This document shows, one piece after another, positions 56,769 through 64,000 of a DNA stretch of 64,000 nt. The notes under the pieces are model-generated. The model was not told where the DNA came from. It did not search any database and saw nothing but the letters and a program-made list of their open reading frames with translations. The stretch lies in NCBI RefSeq assembly GCF_001642475.1, contig NW_019173948.1:62001-126000 (forward strand), read 5' to 3'. Source of the stretch: Fonsecaea monophora. Lineage: Eukaryota; Ascomycota; Eurotiomycetes; Chaetothyriales; Herpotrichiellaceae. Positions within the stretch are counted from its first letter, which is position 1; every line of letters begins with the position of its first letter. A program made the position numbers and the translations under genes.

Positions 56769-57932
56769 ATGTATCGACCTCCACGAATAGCCCTCTCGGG
56801 GGTCATACGACATCTCCACGCTTTGCAGATATCAAGGACGTATACCTCGAGTTCGGAACCTGTTCTTCGGACAGCCCTTTTCTTCCCTGGTCATGGCGTG
56901 CAGCGGAAAGGCATGACACGACCTTGGGTCGAAGCTTTTCCCCGAACGTGCAAACCATTTTTAGAAGAGATGGATGATATATTGCATTGCAAGCTGTCCA
57001 CTCTGATCGACGAGGGGCCCATCCTGCAGCTGGACAAGACGGAAAATGCCCAGCCTGCAATAATGGCCGTGTCCATCATGATCTTGAAGGTCCTCGAGAA
57101 AGACTTTGGCTTCAAGACGGAGCAAGTGATCGATGTCACATTGGGACATAGCCTAGGCGAATATGCAGCACTAGTTGCCGCCGGGAATTTGGAGTATGCA
57201 TATGGACTCGACCTCGTCCGGAGACGTGGGGACGTTATGGGAGAATGTACGAGAAAAGCAAAAGAGGAATCGGGCGAGGATTTCGGCATGATTGCCCTGG
57301 TGTGCGAGCCAGAGCAGCTCGACTCGTTGATCGCAGCCGTCCGAGAATTCCTGAGCCAGGGCTCCGAGGGCGCAAAGGACGACTCCAGTGCTCTGCCGGC
57401 ATTTCAACAGATTGCCATTGCCAATATCAACTCCAAGAACCAGATCGTGCTCAGCGGCAGCTTCCAGCGGATACGGAATCTGCTGATCCACATACGAGAA
57501 TTTGGCGGCCATGATCCCCGAGCTGTTGAGTTGAAGTCGCGCTCAGCTTTTCACAGTCCAATCATGATGCCGGCATACGAATTCATGAAGAAGGCTCTCG
57601 TCCCCGAGAAGGTGACCTTTCCCGGTCGTGTCCCCTGCATCAGCAACGTCACTGCTAAGCCTTTTGCGTCGAAAGATGATTTGATAAAGAACCTTGCAAG
57701 GCAGGCTGTTGACACTGTCCTCTGGTGGGATTCGATCAAATATTTAGATCGAGAGGCTGGATGCCGCCGGTGGCTTGGACTAGGGCCTGGAAAGGTTGGA
57801 CGCAATCTTGTCTCGAAAGAGGTTGGCCGTTCCTCTGCAAAAGGGGGAGGTGTCTGGTCCATCACGGAACCAAATGAAATTGAAGAAACTCTGCGTGATC
57901 TGGAAGCTACTGCAAAGGAGGAAGATGAATGA
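56769..57932 (+). CDS. MCT1: Malonyl-CoA:ACP transacylase, mitochondrial
   Basis: This single-exon gene encodes 387 residues. It transfers malonyl from CoA to acyl carrier protein in type II (mitochondrial) fatty-acid synthesis, which feeds lipoic-acid formation. The N-terminus MYRPPRIALSGVIRHLHALQ is arginine-rich and amphipathic, fitting a mitochondrial targeting peptide. The catalytic core begins at ALFFPGHGVQRKGM, with the nucleophile elbow GHSLGEYAAL (Ser128), the oxyanion helix Gln in AQPAIMA, and the catalytic His262 in SAFHSPIMMPA. It ends with GLGPGKVGRNLV, the usual C-terminal glycine loop. Length and order match stand-alone fungal MCT1, not a polyketide synthase domain. Confidence 0.94.
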   Translation: MYRPPRIALSGVIRHLHALQISRTYTSSSEPVLRTALFFPGHGVQRKGMTRPWVEAFPRTCKPFLEEMDDILHCKLSTLIDEGPILQLDKTENAQPAIMAVSIMILKVLEKDFGFKTEQVIDVTLGHSLGEYAALVAAGNLEYAYGLDLVRRRGDVMGECTRKAKEESGEDFGMIALVCEPEQLDSLIAAVREFLSQGSEGAKDDSSALPAFQQIAIANINSKNQIVLSGSFQRIRNLLIHIREFGGHDPRAVELKSRSAFHSPIMMPAYEFMKKALVPEKVTFPGRVPCISNVTAKPFASKDDLIKNLARQAVDTVLWWDSIKYLDREAGCRRWLGLGPGKVGRNLVSKEVGRSSAKGGGVWSITEPNEIEETLRDLEATAKEEDE

Positions 57933-59294
57933 GTCTATCGGCAAGCAATCCAGGGAGAGGTCAAGGACAAGGTCAGCGTCTGCGTGCTGGATACCCGTTG
58001 CCATGATCTGGCAACACGAGCACTACGGAGAGCGATGTCTGAGGCCCGTCGGCAACCCATGAAGCCTCGAGGATGTATGGAAGGGAACACCAACTGGCCT
58101 TGGCGAGGCAGAAGCATTAGCATCTCAGAAGCAATGTACCATGTACAATGGCTGTCGACGTGTCCGGCAGAAAAAAAACTGGGTCCAATGGTCCAGAAAA
58201 TTCAAGGATATATATTGAATCCCGAGAATTTGTTCACAACACCAAGACCCCTACCTAGAGAGTCCGAGCCAAATCACTTCGACCGAAATCGAATTCAACA
58301 AAGTGACGCGGCAGCTTTCTAGGAGGCGATTCCTCCTCCTCCTTCGATCGAACGAGCCAGTACGAATCCCAGGCATGCCATGATATCTTCGATTATCAAC
58401 AACTAGCTCTGAGCTGGTAGGCGACATTGTCTGGAATCGAACCGACGACCTTCGACTGAACGAACCGGCCGAGCGAATCGAGCGAGCGAGCGATCGAGCG
58501 AAACAACTCCGGACGATTGAATCGAGCGAGCGAACTCACCAAGCGAACGATCGAGCGAGCGAACTCACCAAGCGAACGATCGAGCGAACCGACCGAATGG
58601 ACGGAAAAACCTGCAACCCGCAAGGTTTCACTTCCCATAACCCCCTCCGACAGGGGTAGATGGAAAAAGTTTTTTGTCGGTGGTAACTTTTTATTCTTGA
58701 GTGTATTTATTTTGATTGTGGGCATTAGGGCTTTATGTATAGGAGTAGGAGGATAGGTACGGCAGAATTTTAATGGTTCTCAATAGTTAACTTTGTGGAT
58801 GGAAAGCTCCCCTTATAATATACAAACCTATAGTATAAGTTAATATTAAGTAACTTAAGTCAAGGTAGTAGTATCATAAACAAGGTAAATAGTCAGTTAA
58901 GTACTCAAGTACTACTATACTCGTGCTCACAATCTATAAATTTCCAAAACCACCTCGTTTGATACTCGGCCTTGAGCCCCGAGGCTAGTAGCTGACGAGG
59001 CTGTAATATATTGACGCACGTGCCAGAACGACGGGACAGTCTCACATGTCATCCGACTGAACCGCAGTCATCGCAGTACCAGTCATCCTCCTCCCCCACG
59101 ACGTCAGACTGCGCCCTCTCCATGGCACCAATGGCCCCCTTTCCCCGTATTTCCTCTGCTCTTTGCCTTCTGCAGTAATTCTAGGCCTTGAAATCCTGGT
59201 CGTCTGCCCTTCCTATTTGTCTAGGTCAAGACACCGACAACCTCCAGGCTGCCACATTCAAATCCATCCGTAGCATGCTTATCTCTCGGCTTCA
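57933..59294. other. Intergenic with GAGC-rich repeat and AT-rich island
   Basis: This is 1.36 kb. A CGAGCGAG-rich low-complexity block (about 58455-58612) contains a perfect 2 x 29-bp tandem repeat, listed separately. An AT-rich patch follows (58750-58960). A pyrimidine-rich region near 59140-59220 is probably the promoter of the ligase gene. No coding sequence is supported. Confidence 0.5.
58523..58580. repeat. Perfect 29-bp tandem duplication in a GAGC-rich block
   Basis: The 29-bp unit at 58523-58551 is repeated exactly at 58552-58580 and starts a third time before diverging. Surrounding sequence (58455-58612) is made of shorter CGAGCGA units on the same strand, as expected from replication slippage. 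Confidence 0.85.
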
Positions 59295-61466
59295 ATGAGT
59301 GAATATCTCCCCTCGTTCATTGTCGAACCTGTCCTGCGCCAAGCGAGGCGATTCTCCCGCCTCAGCGGCACCACTGAAGACTCACCTGGTCTCTTCCCTG
59401 CTGTGCCCGACCTACAACGCTGGAGCCCCTCTCGTCTCTGGAACACCTCCCCTCCGCCTGCACTGGAAGACCCCGCGGTCGAGCCAGAGTCAGAGCACAG
59501 AGAGACCACTGTGCAGTCCATTGCCAGGACGATCCAACTATGGGCCAATCAGCTGAACAGCTTCGACTCCATTCCCTCCCCTCCGTTAGAGCCCGAGGAC
59601 GAGTCAAGACGACCGTCATCCGAACCTTCTCTTCGGCCAGAGCCTTCGACCACTGAGTTTCCTCACCTCGAGCCCGACTCTTCTCAGCTGTCGCGCCCCG
59701 TCGCTCTCCAAGACCTTCGATCGGACAGCGAAACCTCCCTGAATCCTGCAAATGAGTTACCGTACCGGTCTCGTGCACACCAGGACAGCGCACGGCCTCA
59801 TGCAGCATCGGACCCCCTGAGGAATTTGTCAAGAGCCGCAGACGTGGCGCCCACACAAGATGTACAAGAGAATGGCGGCAGCGCCGGCCGGAGGAGGGAT
59901 GGATCGGGAACTCTGCCAGAGGACGATGGTATGGGCGCTCTCAGACAGAAGATCAACGCTGTGTGGTCAGGACCTGGTACGGCTGCCGATAAGTCAAGAC
60001 TTGTTCATGCCTTGATGATGGAAGGGTATCAGAAGGGTCTCGCCGGCAAAGGCATGTTGTCTAAAGCGCTAGACACATCCCAAATACCGGCTTCACCAAG
60101 CTCGACCATCTCGGGAGCCGGCCAGGAGATCAACTATAACATCACGCCAGAAGCCCTCGTGCCGACCTATGCGCCTCTTGACCCCGATGACATGGAGTCG
60201 TCGGGTGAAATATCTCGACCGATGCTTGGCTGCGTCCACTACAAGCGAAATGTCAAGATGCAATGCAACCTGTGCGAAAGATGGTATACCTGCCGACTAT
60301 GCCACGACGACGCCGAAAACCATACTCTGCCACGTCGAGAAACCAAACACATGCTGTGCATGCTTTGCAACACCCCACAACCAGTTGGGCAGTTCTGCAA
60401 GACGTGTCAGGTTCAAACGGCGTGCTATTACTGTCCCATCTGTATATTGTGGAACAATGATCCCGAAAAGTCCATTTATCACTGTGACGACTGTGGTATC
60501 TGCCGACTCGGCGAAGGCCTAGGCAAGGACTTTTTCCACTGCAAGACATGTGCTGCTTGCATGTCCATCCAGGCCGAAAGCACTCACAAGTGCATTGAAA
60601 AGAGTACCAAATCCGACTGCCCCATCTGCGGCGAATATATGTTTACCTCGAATAAACCGGTTGCGTTCATGCGTTGCGGCCACAGCATCCACGAGTCTTG
60701 CTTTTCGGAATGGTGTAACACCAGCTACAAATGTCCCATTTGTTCCAAGAGTATTGCCAATATGGAGAGCCAATTCCGGCGCCTGGACCGGCACATTGAA
60801 GAACAGCCGATGCCGGAAGAGTATCGAGACAAACGAGCCTATATATTTTGCAACGATTGCAATAGCCGCAGTGTGACCAAGTATCACTGGCTCGGCCTGA
60901 AATGCACCATCTGCGAGTCGTACAATACCACTCAGCTGGAGCTTCTTGGGGCTGAAGAAACCCCACAACTGCAGGAACAACAGGAACGAGCACAGCAAGC
61001 GGGAACCTCTGAAGCTGCCCTGACAGCAAGTCAGAGCCAAACCCCGACCGAGCAAGGGACGCAACCTGTGGACATAGTGAGAGCATCAAATGAAGCCGTC
61101 CCAAGTGCTGTCGATATAGGCACGGCGTCCAATACTCCCAGAAGTCGGTCGTCTTGGCTTCTGCCTCACTCCCCCACAGCTCGCTCAGCGCGATCTGTCT
61201 CCCCGGTCGTTGGGAGTTACTTTGGAACTGGGCAACGAGCAGTAAGCACTCCGGAAACACCTCAACGCAGAACCACGTCGGTGGATGATGACGAGGATGA
61301 CGACGATCTTGATTTCTGGGGTCGGCCCAATTCACCTCGGCAACCAGTCGCTGCGAAGGCTGATTCGGAGTCCGGGTCCGACTCTGAGAGTGAGCGTGAC
61401 GAGCCTATGGAGGACGAAGAGGGCGAGGAGGAAGAAGATGCAATGGATTTGATCGGGCACAGATGA
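59295..61466 (+). CDS. CHY/RING-type E3 ubiquitin ligase (PIRH2/RCHY1-like)
   Basis: This single-exon gene encodes 723 residues. The first ~300 are disordered and proline/serine-rich. The zinc-binding core follows in the order of RCHY1. A CHY zinc finger starts near 310 (LGCVHYKRNVKMQCNLCERW, CRLCHDDAENH, HMLCMLCNTPQPV). A CTCHY region is next (CYYCPICILWNN, YHCDDCGICRLGEG, FFHCKTCAACM). A C3H2C3 RING lies near 443-485 (SDCPICGEYMF, FMRCGHSIHESCFSEW, YKCPICSKS), then a zinc ribbon (YIFCNDCNSRSV, LKCTICESYNTTQL). Such ligases add ubiquitin to regulatory proteins, and plant and animal relatives control stress responses. The acidic tail (DDDEDDDDLDFWGRP and onward) suggests nuclear or chromatin-associated partners, an inference. 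Start ATG 59295 is the first in the frame. Confidence 0.93.
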   Translation: MSEYLPSFIVEPVLRQARRFSRLSGTTEDSPGLFPAVPDLQRWSPSRLWNTSPPPALEDPAVEPESEHRETTVQSIARTIQLWANQLNSFDSIPSPPLEPEDESRRPSSEPSLRPEPSTTEFPHLEPDSSQLSRPVALQDLRSDSETSLNPANELPYRSRAHQDSARPHAASDPLRNLSRAADVAPTQDVQENGGSAGRRRDGSGTLPEDDGMGALRQKINAVWSGPGTAADKSRLVHALMMEGYQKGLAGKGMLSKALDTSQIPASPSSTISGAGQEINYNITPEALVPTYAPLDPDDMESSGEISRPMLGCVHYKRNVKMQCNLCERWYTCRLCHDDAENHTLPRRETKHMLCMLCNTPQPVGQFCKTCQVQTACYYCPICILWNNDPEKSIYHCDDCGICRLGEGLGKDFFHCKTCAACMSIQAESTHKCIEKSTKSDCPICGEYMFTSNKPVAFMRCGHSIHESCFSEWCNTSYKCPICSKSIANMESQFRRLDRHIEEQPMPEEYRDKRAYIFCNDCNSRSVTKYHWLGLKCTICESYNTTQLELLGAEETPQLQEQQERAQQAGTSEAALTASQSQTPTEQGTQPVDIVRASNEAVPSAVDIGTASNTPRSRSSWLLPHSPTARSARSVSPVVGSYFGTGQRAVSTPETPQRRTTSVDDDEDDDDLDFWGRPNSPRQPVAAKADSESGSDSESERDEPMEDEEGEEEEDAMDLIGHR

Positions 61467-62690
61467 TAAACTGGCACAGGCATAAACGCTACTGGAGAAT
61501 GAGATATGACCAAGGGAACGACACGTTGATCATGTTATGATATGGTCTAGGGATTTTGCATACCGACAAGATTGAAGAGGCTCCGACTACGAGGTATAAA
61601 GGGAGGACTTGGTGTTTGTGGTTGGTTTAGTTTTGGGGAAATGGACGAAAGGGGAGTTTTGCTCGTCTCTGCCTTTACCGATGCACCTGTAACACTAGCT
61701 ACATAAGTATTGAGGTTGAGCATTGGGAGTACAAGTAGTTTATCAGATCATCTTGGGGGAGGGGGCGTTGTATTGGCTTCAAGCAAGAAGAATGTCGCCT
61801 ACGCCTGTGCATGTGTTTCTCTTTTCCCCTGCGATGTCAACCACAATGCCCATCATGATCATTGAGCGGTGGATTGTTACCCACCCACGAATCACTACTT
61901 CCATGTCTATCAAATCCATCCATCCACCCCTCCACCCCTCCTTCGTCCACCATCCACCATCCATCATCCATCCCATGCCTCGATCCATGTCATGATTCAA
62001 CAACACCGACTGACTGAGTTTCGACGGCTAATGAGCCGGTGAGCAGATGGATTTTATCTCGACCTAAGTCCGCTAATACCGAATCCGTGCCACCCACGCC
62101 TTCAACTCTTGCCGCAGCTCATCCCATCGATCGATTGCAGCTCTCTCACTGGACCGTCCTCACTCCCAAGTACCTTTTCTCCAACGTCCCGAGGGCTCCC
62201 CCGACCGAACCGGTAGACAAGAATGGCATTGTCTTAGCCGAAAAATCACTGCGGGGCAACAAGACCGCGACAAATGATGGCACAATCCAATGCCCTGACC
62301 GCGAGATTTCTCAATGGTCCTCAAAACACGCCAAACTGCGCGGCGTCGATGCCCGTGCCTTTCGTTAGCCCATTCCCGGACCTCGACATTTATCCTGAAT
62401 TCATTCGACCGGCCGGCATCCCTCCGCTGACAGAGCGAGGTACGAGGGTATATATTCGTGGCTGCTGCTCCCAGATACCCCCAGGGTTAAAGAGAAAAGG
62501 GAAAAAAAGAGATCGACTTGTCTCCCTCCCCTCCACCTAGTGTATACTCTCCCCGCCCCGCCTACGACACGCACACGAGTCTCTCGGACAATCGTGTACT
62601 AAGCATTCAAGGAGATTCGCTGGGATAGCACCATTGTCATCACCAATCACATCCACCCTCCCGTCGGCTTAGCATATCTATAACGCAAAG
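61467..62690. other. Intergenic, no gene seen
   Basis: This 1.2-kb region is downstream of the ligase and upstream of the aldo-keto reductase. It contains a CCATCCA/CCACC tandem-like block at about 61911-61978. A plus-strand open frame at 62039-62368 has no recognisable product. A CT-rich stretch (62520-62560) is probably promoter. Confidence 0.5.
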
Positions 62691-64000
62691 ATGGGTGACG
62701 CCGGTCTGCCCCGATCGCTCCAAGAGAGCTTGGACAACACAAAGGTCACTTATGTCCAACTCGGTGCTTCTGGCTTGAAGGTTTCCATTCCCATCTTGGG
62801 AGCCATGTCTTTTGGTGAGTCGACTGTCTCGGCTTAATCTTTGTTTTGTCATGATTTTACAATGGATCCTAAGCTACGACTTTCGGGGCTCGCCAAAGGA
62901 GTTAAAGCAAGGAGGCATTCACAACCCTGAATAGTCTTCCTGGCGTTTTTACACATTCTGAGCTGTTATTACTTGTCCCTCTCGCAACATACAGGAGCTT
63001 CCTGCCGATGGAAACCACACAACTAACCTTATGCTCCCTTTGAAAATCACAGGTCACAAAGACTGGCAACCATGGGTCATCGACGACGAGGCAGAAGTCG
63101 ACAAACTCCTCAAAGGCGCCTACGACCGCGGCCTCAACACCTGGGATACCGCTAACGTCTACTCGAATGGTGAATCCGAACGTATGATCGGCCGTGTCAT
63201 CAAGAAGCACAATATTCCGCGCCATAAGTTAATCCTCCTCAGCAAATGCTACGGCACCGTTGGCGAAGAACCAAACGTCCTACACATCAAGTACCCCGAA
63301 CAAATCAGCAGGAGCAAAGACTACGTCAACCAGGGTGGCCTGAGCCGTGCCGCCATCTTCAATGCCGTCGAGGCCAGTCTGGAGAGGCTGGGCACGAGTT
63401 ATCTTGATGTGCTGCAGATTCACCGCTTCGATCGGAATGTGCCGGTCGAGGAGACCATGAAGGCCCTGCACGACCTGGTGCAGGCTGGCAAGGTTCGATA
63501 CATTGGTACGCCATCTACACCCCTCTCTTCCGGAAAACAATCCCCTTTGCCTTTTTTTTTTTTTTTTTTTTTGAGTTCTGCAACTAATATTTCCTCTGCA
63601 TGCAGGTGCAAGCAGCATGTGGGCATACCAATTCGCCAAGATGCAAAATTGCGCCGAAGCCCGCGGCTGGACCAAGTTCGTGTCGATGCAGAACCACTAC
63701 TCGCTGTGCTACCGCGAGGAAGAGCGCGAGATGAACCCGTACTGCCTTGAGACCGGCGTGGGCCTGATCCCCTGGGCGCCACTTTACCGAGGGCTGCTGG
63801 CACGGCCGTTGGGCTCGGAAGCCACTGTGCGCGAGGAGAGCATGAAGGGCAACCCGATGTTCAGCGGCCTGGACCCGGCGGACCGCGAAATCATCAAACG
63901 CGTCATGGAGCTCGCGGACAAGAAGGGCTGGAAGATGTCGCACGTGGCCCTGGCCTGGATCATCCAGAAGAAGACCATCCCCATCGTCGGCTTCAGCAAC
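62691..64000 (+). CDS. Aldo-keto reductase (cut by right edge)
   Basis: Three exons are visible: 62691-62814, 63053-63505 and 63606 to the edge, with introns GTGAGT...ATCACAG (238 bp) and GTACGC...TGCAG (100 bp, holding a run of 21 T). The start [13 protein letters not shown] is followed by [16 protein letters not shown], the family's first strand. The catalytic residues are present: Asp and Tyr in [12 protein letters not shown], Lys in LILLSKCYG, His in [17 protein letters not shown] and [14 protein letters not shown] are typical of the NADPH-dependent oxidoreductase subgroup that includes yeast aryl-alcohol dehydrogenase-like proteins. The last residues seen ([11 protein letters not shown]) are near the end of the barrel, so roughly 50-60 residues are probably missing. 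The substrate is unknown. Confidence 0.92.

Noticed and set aside
58390..58460. tRNA gene on the minus strand
   Set aside because: A B-box is present but no acceptor stem, D-arm or anticodon arm can be drawn around it.
62039..62368. Plus-strand open frame of 109 residues
   Set aside because: No homology recognised; it lies in the promoter region of the aldo-keto reductase.
1..64000. CRISPR array or bacterial-type operon
   Set aside because: Intron-containing fungal genes throughout; no regularly spaced repeats.

Overview
The window is nuclear DNA of a filamentous ascomycete (Pezizomycotina; I cannot place it more precisely). The genes have short GT-AG introns, mostly 45-85 bp, with CTNA(A/C)-type branch points and CT-rich promoter blocks. 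The protein set (NPR3, TMA20, APS kinase, mitochondrial malonyl transacylase, fungal GPCR, TRI12-type MFS pump) is fungal. I support 23 intact or edge-truncated genes, two clear gene relics and two weaker coding-like fragments, and I give exon junctions for the spliced genes. No rRNA, tRNA, CRISPR or complete transposon was found.

Left block (1-14.1 kb) is accessory metabolism: a truncated aldehyde dehydrogenase at the edge, a broken FAD monooxygenase, a succinate-semialdehyde-type dehydrogenase, a metallo-beta-lactamase-fold hydrolase, a divergent SDR / NTF2-like pair and a 14-TM-type MFS efflux pump. It looks like a small catabolic or secondary-metabolite neighbourhood without a PKS or NRPS in view. 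From 14.1 to 16.3 kb there is gene-poor sequence with an LTR-like element, a perfect 16-bp palindrome and a coding-like relic.

The middle (16.3-46 kb) is mostly housekeeping: NPR3 (TORC1/GATOR1), a La-motif RNA-binding protein, TMA20 (translation re-initiation and ribosome recycling), an IMPACT/YIH1-type protein, APS kinase (sulfate assimilation), an AFG1-type mitochondrial ATPase and two unrecognised conserved-looking proteins. Set into it at 28.8-32.3 kb is the most striking locus. Two divergent genes each encode half of a Rieske non-heme-iron oxygenase: one keeps the [2Fe-2S] motifs and lacks the mononuclear-iron helix, and the other keeps the iron site and lacks the Rieske domain. Next to it at 26.7-27.6 kb lies a dead SRPK-like kinase.

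The right part (45.9-64 kb) mixes a small secreted NTF2-like protein, a five-exon phenol-hydroxylase-type FAD monooxygenase, a cysteine-rich GPI-type surface protein, a seven-TM GPCR, mitochondrial malonyl-CoA:ACP transacylase, a CHY/RING (PIRH2-type) ubiquitin ligase and an aldo-keto reductase cut by the right edge. Long spacers hold mainly promoter sequence and simple repeats.
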